Source: an uncultured Paraglaciecola sp. (GTDB lineage Bacteria; Pseudomonadota; Gammaproteobacteria; Enterobacterales; Alteromonadaceae). Taken from it: a stretch of DNA of 51,966 nt. The DNA is taken from NCBI RefSeq assembly GCF_937123705.1, contig NZ_CAKZKO010000210.1, positions 1 to 51,966 on the forward strand, written 5' to 3'. Made by a program: the position numbers and the translations under genes. Of this stretch, positions 34,182 to 42,642 are shown piece by piece (within the stretch, counting starts at the first letter, position 1; every line of letters begins with the position of its first letter). Under the pieces are notes generated by a model that saw only the letters and a program-made list of their open reading frames with translations, was not told the origin of the DNA and did not search any database.

Positions 34182-35903
34182 ATGAAAAAAATATTAGCCG
34201 TATTAACACTCTCGGCACTGAGCTTTACTTTGTTTGCAGATGCCAATAAAGATCTCGCAACTATCACCGAGCAACACTGGCAAAATGCGCAACATGAGAA
34301 GGTCTTTTTCCGCACCGACCCAGATGGTTGGAAACCCAATGGAAAACTTGCTGAATGGACCCCACAAGCCATTGAAAGGCGCGAAACATACAACAAACAG
34401 GTCTTAAAAGCGCTTGAAAATATTAATGCAACAGCGCTAAACCCAGATCAGCTTATGAACTACCGCTTGTTTAAATATGAACGAGAAACTGAAGCCCTTA
34501 GTCACCAATACCAAGATAAATATTTCCCGATAAATTTTTTAAGTGGCTGGCATACCTACTTTGCTGAAGCACCTGCAAATATGGCGTTTTTGTCGCGCAG
34601 CGATTACGATAATTTTTTAGTCAGTCTGGCCGACTATCCACGCTTTAATCAAGAGAATATCAACTTGATGAAAGCAGGAATACAATCCGGCTATGTGCAT
34701 CACTGTGAAAGTTTTAAGGATTACCAGCAAACGATTAGCGCCCACATAGTTAGCGATCCACAAGACAGCGCCATATTTGAACCATTCAACCGTTATCCAA
34801 GTACTTTTAGCAATGAACAAAAAAGCCATTACAGCAAAAAGGCGATTAAACTAATCTCAGAAGCTGTCATCCCAGCTTACCAAAACTTTTACGACTTTTT
34901 TGTCGATGAATACATGGCGAATTGTCGTAAAGAACCGGGAATTTCTAGCATTAAGGGAGGATTAGATTATTACGCTTATACCGCCAATTATTACACCACC
35001 ACAGCAGACACGCCTAAACAAATTCACGATTTAGGGTTGAGTGAAGTAAAACGAATTCGAGTTGAAATGCAGGCAATCATTGATCAAGTAGGTTTCAAAG
35101 GAAGTTTTGCAGATTTTTTACAATTTTTGGCGACTGATCCACAGTTTTACGCGGTCGATAAACAAGACGTACTAGAGAAAACCGCCTTTATCACTATGCA
35201 AATGTATGGAAAATTACCCAGCTTTTTTGGCAAGTTACCCCGCAATACTTTTACCATAAAAGGTACGGCCAATAGAGGCGCATTTTATATGCCGCCACCA
35301 GATAGTCGAACACCCGGCACTTACTTTTTAACCTCTGTTCCTTCAGAGCAACCCCTTTACAACCTTGAAGCACTAAGCTTGCATGAAGCGGTACCCGGAC
35401 ATCACTTACAAAATGCCATCGCCATGGAATTAGACGTACCAGACTTTAGACGCACATTAAGCCATTCGGCCTTCGGTGAAGGCTGGGGATTATACTCAGA
35501 GCGCTTAGGAAAAGAAGCAGGTTTCTACCAAGATCCTTACAGCGATTTCGGCCGCTTAGGCTACGAAATGTGGCGCGCCTTGCGTTTAGTTGTAGATACC
35601 GGCATCCATGCGTTTGGCTGGAGTCGTCAACAAGCCATCGACTACTTAGCTGCACATACGGCTTTAACTCAAAAATCGGTAGAAAACCAAATCGACCGAT
35701 ATATCTCTTGGCCGGGGCAAGCCCTTTCATACAAAATGGGCGAAATTAAAATTCGCCAGTTGCGTGCTAAAGCCGAACAACAACTCGGAGCAAAGTTTGA
35801 TATACACAGTTTCCACGATACGGTAATTGGCCAAGGTTCTTTACCCATGGCTGTATTAGAAGACGTAATTAACGATTGGATTTCGACTCAAAAAGCCAAC
35901 TAA
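34182..35903 (+). CDS. Exported DUF885 family protein (putative metallopeptidase)
   Basis: 573 residues from ATG 34182; a TTG three bases earlier is less likely. Signal peptide of about 19 residues (ending LFA). DUF885 signature LHEAVPGHHLQ, residues about 404-414, looks like an HExxH-type zinc site, followed about 30 residues later by GEGWGLYSE, which can supply the third ligand. The family is predicted to be peptidase-like; substrate unknown. Preceded by the exported M24 peptidase (23-bp gap) and followed by an SGNH hydrolase, suggesting one operon for periplasmic degradation. Confidence 0.9.
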   Translation: MKKILAVLTLSALSFTLFADANKDLATITEQHWQNAQHEKVFFRTDPDGWKPNGKLAEWTPQAIERRETYNKQVLKALENINATALNPDQLMNYRLFKYERETEALSHQYQDKYFPINFLSGWHTYFAEAPANMAFLSRSDYDNFLVSLADYPRFNQENINLMKAGIQSGYVHHCESFKDYQQTISAHIVSDPQDSAIFEPFNRYPSTFSNEQKSHYSKKAIKLISEAVIPAYQNFYDFFVDEYMANCRKEPGISSIKGGLDYYAYTANYYTTTADTPKQIHDLGLSEVKRIRVEMQAIIDQVGFKGSFADFLQFLATDPQFYAVDKQDVLEKTAFITMQMYGKLPSFFGKLPRNTFTIKGTANRGAFYMPPPDSRTPGTYFLTSVPSEQPLYNLEALSLHEAVPGHHLQNAIAMELDVPDFRRTLSHSAFGEGWGLYSERLGKEAGFYQDPYSDFGRLGYEMWRALRLVVDTGIHAFGWSRQQAIDYLAAHTALTQKSVENQIDRYISWPGQALSYKMGEIKIRQLRAKAEQQLGAKFDIHSFHDTVIGQGSLPMAVLEDVINDWISTQKAN

Positions 35904-35905
35904 GA

Positions 35906-36556
35906 GTGACTCAACCTTTAGCGACAATCGCCACCAGTAGAAACGAAGACTGGTGGCAAACCCGCCACCAGCAAAAGCTTGCAGAGATCCAAATTATTCA
36001 TCAGCCCTTGGATATTTTATTCCTTGGTGATTCCATCACCCACGCATGGGAAGTAGAAGGCGAAAAAAGCTGGCAACAACATTTTGCACATCTTCAAGTG
36101 TGTAATCTCGGCTATGCAGGCGATAGAACCGAGCACTTACTTTGGCGCATTCAACAAGGTGAAATTGCCAACCTAGAAGCAAAAACTGTAGTGCTGTTAA
36201 TAGGCACCAACAACGCCGGCCATCGCCTCGACTCCCCACAAGACATTGCCGCTGGGGTAGAGGCAATTTTAACTGAACTAAAACAGCGCCTCCCCCATAG
36301 CAAAATTATCCTAATGGCGATATTTCCCCGTAGTCGCAATACCAATAAACCTATGCGTCGACGAGTGGATGCGACAAATTTACTGCTCAAAGAATTTGCC
36401 GATGGCAAGCAAGTAATCTGGTTAGACATCAATCATCATTTTCTAACTGAAGACGGCACGTTATTAGAGTCAGTGATGCCAGACTTACTGCATCCTAACG
36501 ATTTGCAATATGATATTTGGGCTAAAGAAGTTTTAAATAATTTTGATGCTTGGTAA
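35906..36556 (+). CDS. SGNH/GDSL-type hydrolase
   Basis: 216 residues from GTG 35906, just after the DUF885 stop; a TTG at 35876 (28-bp overlap) is an alternative. No signal peptide is visible. Similar to the platelet-activating-factor acetylhydrolase-like group: FLGDSITHAW (nucleophile Ser, block I), GYAGDRTEHLLWR (block II), LIGTNNAG (block III) and DLLHPND (Asp and His, block V). It hydrolyses an ester or acetyl group; the natural substrate is not evident. Confidence 0.88.
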   Translation: MTQPLATIATSRNEDWWQTRHQQKLAEIQIIHQPLDILFLGDSITHAWEVEGEKSWQQHFAHLQVCNLGYAGDRTEHLLWRIQQGEIANLEAKTVVLLIGTNNAGHRLDSPQDIAAGVEAILTELKQRLPHSKIILMAIFPRSRNTNKPMRRRVDATNLLLKEFADGKQVIWLDINHHFLTEDGTLLESVMPDLLHPNDLQYDIWAKEVLNNFDAW

Positions 36557-36651
36557 AAACTTAAGATTTTGGCTGGGTTGTTTAACAATAATGTTTGATA
36601 TTTTACAGCCGGCAAAGCAATCGACTGTGAGTTCAATCGCTTCGCCCCGGT

Positions 36652-36679
36652 AATTAAAATGGCAGCAAAGTTACTGCCA
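36652..36679 (-). terminator. Probable terminator after PEP-CTERM gene
   Basis: On the minus strand TGGCAG (36679-36674), eight-base loop, CTGCCA (36665-36660), then TTTTAATT. The stem is only 6 bp, so strength is moderate. It begins 8 bp past the stop codon. Confidence 0.6.
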
Positions 36680-36686
36680 AGTTGAA

Positions 36687-37229
36687 TTAGCAAATATTAA
36701 GTTTGGTTTTACGACGACGAGTGACCATAAAACCCAGAACACCAAGTGACATAAGGGCTAGTCCTGATGGTTCTGGAACATTTATGGATGCTAAATTAAT
36801 GTCTGTTACAAACACTTCTTGGCAACCATTGTAATAGCAAAATCCTTGAGTAAGCATGGAAGTACTACCATCAACACTTGTACCAATCTGCCAAGAAGTA
36901 TTAGCAGAACTTCCCACAACGCTTATGTAACCAGCAGAAAACGACACCAATTCTGAAGAGCTATTTATATTAAAACCGAAATTGCCAAGGGAATGTTGAA
37001 ATGTGGCACTTGCCCATGCCCCACCATCCAAAGAATAATTAATAGAGTCCAACTCAGTCCACAGTAGAGATAAGTCATTACTTGCATCGTTGAAATTAAA
37101 CTCATATTGTACTGAGCCGCCCACCCCTGTAAGGGTTGGAGTATAGTATGTGTAAATTGGAGTTGCATATAAGTTTATACTCGTCAATAACATTAATGCA
37201 GATATAACCGCTAGTTTTATTGAAGCCAT
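36687..37229 (-). CDS. PEP-CTERM sorting-domain protein
   Basis: 180 residues. Signal peptide 1-22 (ending LYA). The body is a Ser/Asn/Gly-rich predicted beta domain without recognised family, containing one Cys pair (FCYYNGC). Residues about 151-176 are a textbook PEP-CTERM: VPEPSGLALM, a hydrophobic helix, then TRRRK. Such proteins are processed by exosortase and often belong to exopolysaccharide/biofilm matrix systems; no exosortase gene is in the window. AAGGAT precedes the ATG. A sigma-54-like promoter and an upstream palindrome lie before it. Confidence 0.88.
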   Translation of the reverse strand: MASIKLAVISALMLLTSINLYATPIYTYYTPTLTGVGGSVQYEFNFNDASNDLSLLWTELDSINYSLDGGAWASATFQHSLGNFGFNINSSSELVSFSAGYISVVGSSANTSWQIGTSVDGSTSMLTQGFCYYNGCQEVFVTDINLASINVPEPSGLALMSLGVLGFMVTRRRKTKLNIC

Positions 37230-37278
37230 AATAAAATCCTTATTGAATTGTTCGGTTATGTTTTAAGCAAGGAAAAAA

Positions 37279-37295
37279 CGGCAATTTTTATACCA
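37279..37295 (-). promoter_or_regulatory. Sigma-54-like promoter of the PEP-CTERM gene
   Basis: On the minus strand CTGGTATAAAAATTGCC (37295-37279). GG and GC are exactly ten bases apart and TGG, A and TTGC match the -24/-12 consensus. Predicted start near 37269, a 40-base leader. PEP-CTERM genes in exosortase/PrsK-PrsR systems are known to use sigma-54. Confidence 0.5.
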
Positions 37296-37343
37296 GAAAA
37301 TAAAAACTTATTATTTACAATAGGTTAAAAAATTGAAATTCAA

Positions 37344-37366
37344 ATCAATCAAGGACCAAGATTGAT
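37344..37366. promoter_or_regulatory. Palindrome, possible enhancer site
   Basis: ATCAATC (37344-37350) and GATTGAT (37360-37366) around a nine-base centre. It is centred about 86 bp upstream of the predicted sigma-54 start, a usual distance for an activator binding site. No protein can be assigned from sequence alone. Confidence 0.4.
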
Positions 37367-37618
37367 ATTGTAAAAATAGTCGACACAAAAGGGGGTTGTT
37401 TTTGGTTAGATTTGAAAGTATTTACGGCTAACTATGGAGCAAAGCCGATAAAAACTAAAGTGTTAAGATCGGTCCCAATTTCTTAGGAATTATATAGTCA
37501 TCATAAAACCGTTTTTCAGAAATTTGACGACTGAAAATGATTATGCGTTAGTGTCTGTTATTTTGGGCTTCAAGCCATTAACCCAATAGTAAATTACACA
37601 TCAGGTAGCTCGTATACA
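37367..37618. other. Intergenic region without recognised genes
   Basis: AT-rich spacer between the PEP-CTERM gene (minus) and the end of the TauE-type exporter gene (minus). No coding frame with a start and ribosome binding site, and no clear terminator for the exporter gene's upstream neighbour. Confidence 0.5.
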
Positions 37619-38371
37619 TCAAATCAACATAAAGATAGATGCAACACCTGTCATAGTAATCACTAACCATCGATAGTATTTTTCGGGAATGCGTTTAACA
37701 ATTTTAATACCACTCCACGCTCCTAATGCTATAGCCGGTAAACAAATTAAGTTAAGCAGAAATGTGTTTGTATCAATGCTGTGCCAACTGAAGAGATGAA
37801 ATGGTACTTTAAAAAGGTTAATCGCCAGAAAAAACCACGCTGCAGTGCCAATATACTCATTTTTAGGTAAACGCATACTCAGCAAATACAACGCCATAAT
37901 CGAACCAGCCAAATTGCCTACCATAGTGGTAATGCCGCCTAATAACCCCATCAGCAAGGCAAACCATAAATAGTCGGGAATAGCATCTTTATGGTCTTTT
38001 TCCACCCATAACATTATGGCTAAACTAATAAAAATGATGACACTCATGACCGTTTTAAATACTTGGTCATCAATTTCATTGCCTACCCAAGTACCGACTA
38101 CAATCCCGACTGCTGCGGATGGGAACAGTTTGAATAAATACCCCCAGTTAGCGTGCCTGTGGTAATACTTAACAGCAAATAAGTCGGCCATAATTAGCAT
38201 AGGTAACATAAGGCCTGAAGAGCCTTTGCCACCAAACATAATAGCCAATAATGGCACCGCAAACATTGAAATACCATGTACACCGGTTTTTGCCATGCCA
38301 ATAAAAAACGCCACTAAAAATAGCAGCGCCAGGCTCAAATAACTAAGGGAATAACCAAATAGCTCCAACAT
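37619..38371 (-). CDS. TauE/SafE-family sulfite exporter-like membrane protein
   Basis: 250 residues, about eight membrane helices. The TauE/SafE family hallmark of duplicated four-helix halves is seen: GMAKTGVHGISMFAVPLLAIMFGGKGSSGLMLP near the N-terminus and LLGGITTMVGNLAGSIMALYLL near residue 140. Family members export sulfite, sulfoacetate or other organic anions; the substrate here is not known. No sulfur-metabolism gene is adjacent. Confidence 0.9.
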   Translation of the reverse strand: MLELFGYSLSYLSLALLFLVAFFIGMAKTGVHGISMFAVPLLAIMFGGKGSSGLMLPMLIMADLFAVKYYHRHANWGYLFKLFPSAAVGIVVGTWVGNEIDDQVFKTVMSVIIFISLAIMLWVEKDHKDAIPDYLWFALLMGLLGGITTMVGNLAGSIMALYLLSMRLPKNEYIGTAAWFFLAINLFKVPFHLFSWHSIDTNTFLLNLICLPAIALGAWSGIKIVKRIPEKYYRWLVITMTGVASIFMLI

Positions 38372-38487
38372 GATTACCGCGCTTTATTCATAAGATAAAG
38401 TACGTAATTGTCGAGTAAAAACAATAGATACTGGGCCTGTCGATCTTCTTGATAATGAAGGTTCAAAACGTCAACTTGCATTGAAAA

Positions 38488-38961
38488 CTAGCTTATTTGA
38501 GAAATAGGTGCAAATAATGCGCGAGTGAGGGTTTCTAGGTCTAGCGCCGATAACTCTATTTCTAATCCTCTACGACCGCCACTCACATAAATTGTAGGAT
38601 GCTGTTTTGCGGATTGGTCGATGATTGTTTTCAGAGATTTTTTCTGCCCAAGGGGACTTACCCCACCTAGCACATAGCCGGTACTGCGCTGCACTTCGGT
38701 TTTTTCGGCCATTTCAGCCTTTCTGGCACCACAAGCCTTAGCCAAGTTTTTCATACTTAACATAGTATTAACCGGTAAAATTGCCACCACCAACTCTTTC
38801 CCGTCCAATTTAACCACTAAAGTCTTAAACACTTGAGCAGGCTCAATAGCTAGTTTTTCTGCCGCTTCCATTCCAAAAGAATCGTGAGCATTATCATGTT
38901 CATACTGATGCAATTTAAATGTAATCTTAGCTTGCTTAACGCTATTAACAGCTGGGGTCAC
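38488..38961 (-). CDS. ybaK: Cys-tRNA(Pro)/Cys-tRNA(Cys) deacylase YbaK
   Basis: 157 residues. Removes mischarged cysteine from tRNA(Pro) in trans. Clear YbaK pattern: MTPAVN at the start, QVFKTLVVKLDGKE, then the QRSTGYVLGGVSPLGQKK motif (about residues 90-107) and TIYVSGGRRGLEIEL. GTG start at 38961 with AAGGAAAA upstream, near the end of a lipoprotein gene on the same strand (15-bp gap). Confidence 0.95.
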   Translation of the reverse strand: MTPAVNSVKQAKITFKLHQYEHDNAHDSFGMEAAEKLAIEPAQVFKTLVVKLDGKELVVAILPVNTMLSMKNLAKACGARKAEMAEKTEVQRSTGYVLGGVSPLGQKKSLKTIIDQSAKQHPTIYVSGGRRGLEIELSALDLETLTRALFAPISQIS

Positions 38962-38976
38962 TATAGGTTTTCCTTA

Positions 38977-39264
38977 CTACTTCTCTATTACACAGAGTTT
39001 TTGCACCTTAGCTTTGACCTGGCGAATGAGATTAAGATCGCCTTCGGCTTCGGCATTCACTAAATCCAAACGCGCGTCTTGACATTTGAGCTTATTGGCT
39101 TGATTGGTTTTGTATAGTTGATCTTTTTGCTTTTGAATTGATCCTTCAATCCCCGAGTAACTGTCTTGTTTATGCGGCCGTTTACTATCTTCGGGAGCAG
39201 AAGCTTGATGCGCGCTACAAGCAACAAGGCAGAGAGTAAAAATGCTAATAATAATCTGATTCAT
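38977..39264 (-). CDS. Small predicted lipoprotein
   Basis: 95 residues from ATG 39264, chosen over a longer frame from 39294 because AAGGAA precedes it and it starts the signal peptide. Lipobox LVAC gives a mature Cys near residue 16. The mature part is polar and charged; its second half (residues about 45-95) is helical with two Cys (KCQDAR and KLCVIEK). No known family recognised. It lies between ubiI and ybaK on the same strand. Confidence 0.75.
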   Translation of the reverse strand: MNQIIISIFTLCLVACSAHQASAPEDSKRPHKQDSYSGIEGSIQKQKDQLYKTNQANKLKCQDARLDLVNAEAEGDLNLIRQVKAKVQKLCVIEK

Positions 39265-39314
39265 TGAATATTCCTTTTTGCAAATACATAGCATAGCCGT
39301 TTAGGCGTAAAACA

Positions 39315-40541
39315 TTAGCTAAACTTACCCGTCTTAAGTACCTTAGCTAGTTTTGGCAGTTCGCCTTCAATACCCATAGCATGTTGAATTATTTTTTGTT
39401 TGGCAAATGATGAGCGATTAGCCAAACGTAAACCAGTATCCCTAATTAATTTCTTAACCGCTTGATCTCCAGCAAATAAACGCTTAAATCCTTCCATCGC
39501 CGCCACCATTTTGACCGTTTCGGTTTTACGCCAGCGCTCAAAGGGTCGTAGATTTTTTGCCAATCCAAAATCCTTGTTTTGTTTGACTAACTTAATAATG
39601 TGTTCAGCCAATGCCGCAGCGTCTAATATACCCAAGTTAGCACCCTGCCCTGCTAATGGATGGATCGTATGGGCAGCATCTCCAATAATGGCGACTCTAT
39701 TAGCTACCCACTGCCGAGTGTAACGCATTTTAAGGGGATAGCTTTTTGTGTCACTCACAAGCTCACACATCCCTAAAGTACTATCGAAAGCAGCTGTAAG
39801 AGCCTTGTTAAATTCCTCTTTCGGTAATTTCAACAGCTCGCTGGCTTTAGGCTCATCTTGTGACCAAACAATAGAACAAAGATGGTCATCCCATAGTGGC
39901 AAGAATGCTAATGGGCCAGTCGGCGTAAAAATTTGCCGTGCAGTATGTTGGTGTGGGTATTCTGTTTTAACGGTTGCGACTATGGCATGTTGATCATAGT
40001 CCCAAAATGTTTGCGCTAAGTTTGCTTGCTTTTTAACGATAGAATTAGCGCCATCTGCCCCAATAACCAATCTAGCACTTATTTGAAGATCATCGTCTAA
40101 AGTAATAAAACACTCGTGCTGACCAAAAGCCAATTGTTTGATTTTTTTAGGGGCAAGCAAGGCAATATGGCTGCAATTTTGCGCTTGAGTCCATAGACTA
40201 TGCCTTAGGGCTTGGTTTTCAACAATATGACCTAGTTGCTGTTGTTGAACTTGAGCTGCCGAAAATTCAATTTTACCAAAGCTGTCTTGATCCCAAACCA
40301 GCATCTCTTGGTAACTGCATAACCTGTTCAGATCGACGTTCTGCCAAGCCCCTAGATTTGATAAAATATTTTCTGTGGCTAGAGTTAGTGCACTAACCCG
40401 CAACTGAGGGTCGCCGCTAGGCATACCTTGACTTACATGGCTATCAACCACTGCAACTGACAATCCGCTTTGTTGTAATGCGAGAGCTTGGGTTAAACCT
40501 ACTATGCCGCCGCCTACAATAACAATATCGAATGTTTGCAT
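39315..40541 (-). CDS. ubiI: Ubiquinone biosynthesis FAD-dependent hydroxylase UbiI (VisC)
   Basis: 408 residues. Class A flavin monooxygenase: FAD-binding GxGxxG region VGGGIVGLTQALAL at the N-terminus, QLRVSALT, VIGADGANS near residue 160, and GDAAHTIHPLAGQGANLGILDAAAL near residue 290. Segments HIVENQALRHSLW, TFWDYDQHAIVATVKTE and FLPLWDDHLCSIVWS resemble UbiI/VisC more than UbiH, so C5-hydroxylation of the ubiquinone precursor ring is the likely reaction. It begins 4 bp after pepP, where many relatives have ubiH first. Confidence 0.88.
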   Translation of the reverse strand: MQTFDIVIVGGGIVGLTQALALQQSGLSVAVVDSHVSQGMPSGDPQLRVSALTLATENILSNLGAWQNVDLNRLCSYQEMLVWDQDSFGKIEFSAAQVQQQQLGHIVENQALRHSLWTQAQNCSHIALLAPKKIKQLAFGQHECFITLDDDLQISARLVIGADGANSIVKKQANLAQTFWDYDQHAIVATVKTEYPHQHTARQIFTPTGPLAFLPLWDDHLCSIVWSQDEPKASELLKLPKEEFNKALTAAFDSTLGMCELVSDTKSYPLKMRYTRQWVANRVAIIGDAAHTIHPLAGQGANLGILDAAALAEHIIKLVKQNKDFGLAKNLRPFERWRKTETVKMVAAMEGFKRLFAGDQAVKKLIRDTGLRLANRSSFAKQKIIQHAMGIEGELPKLAKVLKTGKFS

Positions 40542-40545
40542 ACCC

Positions 40546-41868
40546 TTAGTGACTCTTTTTCATCAGCGCTTCAATAGCATCAATGGTTTTTGGCGCGGCC
40601 TCGGTTAAATTTTCAAACCCGTTGCTGGTGATCAGCAAATTATCTTCTATGCGAATGCCAATACCTCGCCACTTGCTTTCAACATCTGCATCGGGGGCAA
40701 TATAAATGCCCGGCTCAACTGTTAGTACCATACCTGCTAACAAGGGTCTATCTTGCCCATCTACTTTGTAATGTCCTACATCATGTACATCTAGACCTAA
40801 CCAATGACTTAACCCATGCATATAAAATTCACGATACGTTAGCCGTTCAATATTATCAGCCAATTCTCCTTGTAAAATACCTAGTTCAAGTAAGCCTTGA
40901 GTGATCACGGCAATAGCCGTTTCGCTAGCTTGGGCAATAGTATTATTCGGTTTGATCACCTCAAAGGCCGCTAATTGCGCGTCTAATACCAATTGATAAA
41001 GTTGCTTCTGCGCAACTGAGAACTGTCCAGAAACTGGAAATGTACGGGTAATATCCGATGCATAACCTTGCCATTCACAACCTGCATCAATTAAGACTAA
41101 GTCGCCGTCTTTCAGTTCTTGATTATTTTCGGTGTAATGCAAAATGCAACTATTGTCCCCTGCTCCAACAATAGTGCCATAAGCCGGATATTTTGCTCCT
41201 TGCATGGCAAATTCATGATGAATTTCTGCTTCGAGGTGGTATTCATTTTTAGCCGAAGTGGCAAATTTCGTAGCACGAATATGAGCTTGGGTAGAAATAG
41301 CTGCAGCACGGCGCATCAAATCTATTTCAGCGGCAGATTTAATTAAACGCATTTCATCTAAAATTAATCGCAAGTCAATGCTGCTAGCCGGTGCCTGTTT
41401 ACTTTGTTTAGGCGCATTTCGCAAGCTTTGCAGTGCTGTTGAAACCACTTCATCGGCGTGGCGGTTATGCCCAGCTGCAAAATACAAATGTTGATGACCA
41501 TCAATAATATCTTCTAGTCGCTGTTCTAATTCATCAACAGCAAAAGTTAAATCTACCCCATAATCTCCCTTGGCTTGTTTAGGACCGATTCGTCTACCAT
41601 GCCAAATTTCCATTGTTGGATCTTTATCTAAACAAAATAAAATACCCATGCCATTTGAATATCGTTGGTGGTTCGTTAACAGCAGCCACGCATCTGGCTC
41701 TGGGAAACCGCATAAATAATGAAAATAGCTGTCTTGCCGAAAAGGATACTCAGTATCGCTACTTCGGGTGACTAAGCTAGATGCTGGAACTATGGCAATA
41801 CTATTGGGCTGCATGGATTGCAGTACATGCTTTTGGCGCGTTAAAAATTCAGTATTATCTAAAGGCAA
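40546..41868 (-). CDS. pepP: Xaa-Pro aminopeptidase PepP
   Basis: 440 residues, the usual AMPP length. Creatinase N-domain (SSDTEYPFRQDSYFHYLCGF near residue 36-55) and M24B metallopeptidase domain with LIDAGCEWQGYASDITRTF, HGLSHWLGLDVHD, VEPGIYI and GIRIEDN supplying metal ligands. Removes N-terminal residues before proline in the cytosol. Start TTG 41868: an in-frame TGA lies four codons upstream and no ATG precedes the conserved region. Part of ygfB-pepP-ubiI. Confidence 0.95.
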   Translation of the reverse strand: MPLDNTEFLTRQKHVLQSMQPNSIAIVPASSLVTRSSDTEYPFRQDSYFHYLCGFPEPDAWLLLTNHQRYSNGMGILFCLDKDPTMEIWHGRRIGPKQAKGDYGVDLTFAVDELEQRLEDIIDGHQHLYFAAGHNRHADEVVSTALQSLRNAPKQSKQAPASSIDLRLILDEMRLIKSAAEIDLMRRAAAISTQAHIRATKFATSAKNEYHLEAEIHHEFAMQGAKYPAYGTIVGAGDNSCILHYTENNQELKDGDLVLIDAGCEWQGYASDITRTFPVSGQFSVAQKQLYQLVLDAQLAAFEVIKPNNTIAQASETAIAVITQGLLELGILQGELADNIERLTYREFYMHGLSHWLGLDVHDVGHYKVDGQDRPLLAGMVLTVEPGIYIAPDADVESKWRGIGIRIEDNLLITSNGFENLTEAAPKTIDAIEALMKKSH

Positions 41869-41916
41869 GGATGTGACTCACTCTAAGTATTTAACAAAAG
41901 GATTCAGCTAAATTGA

Positions 41917-42486
41917 TTAATGAACGGTTTTAGGCTCACTTTGTTGCTGCTCGGGTGACTTGCCTAGTTCGTTAAAACATAACATTGCGGTCACTCTTAC
42001 ATATTCCATCACTTCAAATAGCGCTTGCTCTGACTCTTCGTCTTCGGCCATTTCATCGTCCATTCTGGCAATTTCAGCAAAGTCTTCTAATGCTTCTTTA
42101 ACGTCATCAGAACAGCCAGTTAAATCGTCTTGATGTAAGCCAAATCCGAGCATAAAGCCTTGTACCCAGTTTAATAATGCTTGGCCTCGTTCATTAATGG
42201 GTGTGGAGTCTTCTGGCAAACACAACACTAGGGCAAAGTCACTTTCAACTAACTGCTGGCATGTACTGTCAAATAGGGTTCGGAATGAGTCTATAACTTC
42301 TTTAGAAAAGGGTTCACCCTGATTAATAAAGTCAGACAATGGCTCTAACCAATCTTGACATTCCAAAGGCATTCCACCCCCTAACATGCCGCAAAACATC
42401 CCCTGAATTTCGGCAGCAGAGGTTAAAATATCGTTACGTTCAAGTAACGTAGTGATGGTATCGAAATGGTTGCTTGATGTATTCAA
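41917..42486 (-). CDS. ygfB: YgfB/UPF0149 family protein
   Basis: 189 residues. UPF0149/YgfB family, often encoded upstream of pepP. Recognised by EIQGMFCGMLGGGM near residue 26-40, LLNWVQGFMLGFGL near 104-117, and the acidic middle (ARMDDEMAEDEESEQALFEVMEYVR). Helical; role not settled in general, so none is assigned. Divergent from the 6S RNA gene. Confidence 0.93.
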   Translation of the reverse strand: MNTSSNHFDTITTLLERNDILTSAAEIQGMFCGMLGGGMPLECQDWLEPLSDFINQGEPFSKEVIDSFRTLFDSTCQQLVESDFALVLCLPEDSTPINERGQALLNWVQGFMLGFGLHQDDLTGCSDDVKEALEDFAEIARMDDEMAEDEESEQALFEVMEYVRVTAMLCFNELGKSPEQQQSEPKTVH

Positions 42487-42588
42487 AGTGATCTCTCAAT
42501 TGTTATTCAAAACAATGCTACCACTGTCAAGTAGGCAAATACATATTAGTGTGAACGATAGCGCTAGTATATCTGCCTAGTAACAGAT

Positions 42589-42594
42589 TATAAT
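42589..42594 (+). promoter_or_regulatory. -10 element upstream of 6S RNA
   Basis: Perfect TATAAT at 42589-42594, about 50 bp before the mature 6S end. No convincing -35. A 6S precursor with a processed 5' end would fit. Confidence 0.45.
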
Positions 42595-42642
42595 GGCTTT
42601 GTTTGTTGTCTACTTATTCGTAAGCGAAACTGCAAACAGTTT

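Noticed and set aside
39315..40541. Calling this gene ubiH because it follows pepP
   Set aside because: Internal segments (QLRVSAL, TFWDY, HLCSIVWS) fit UbiI/VisC better than UbiH.
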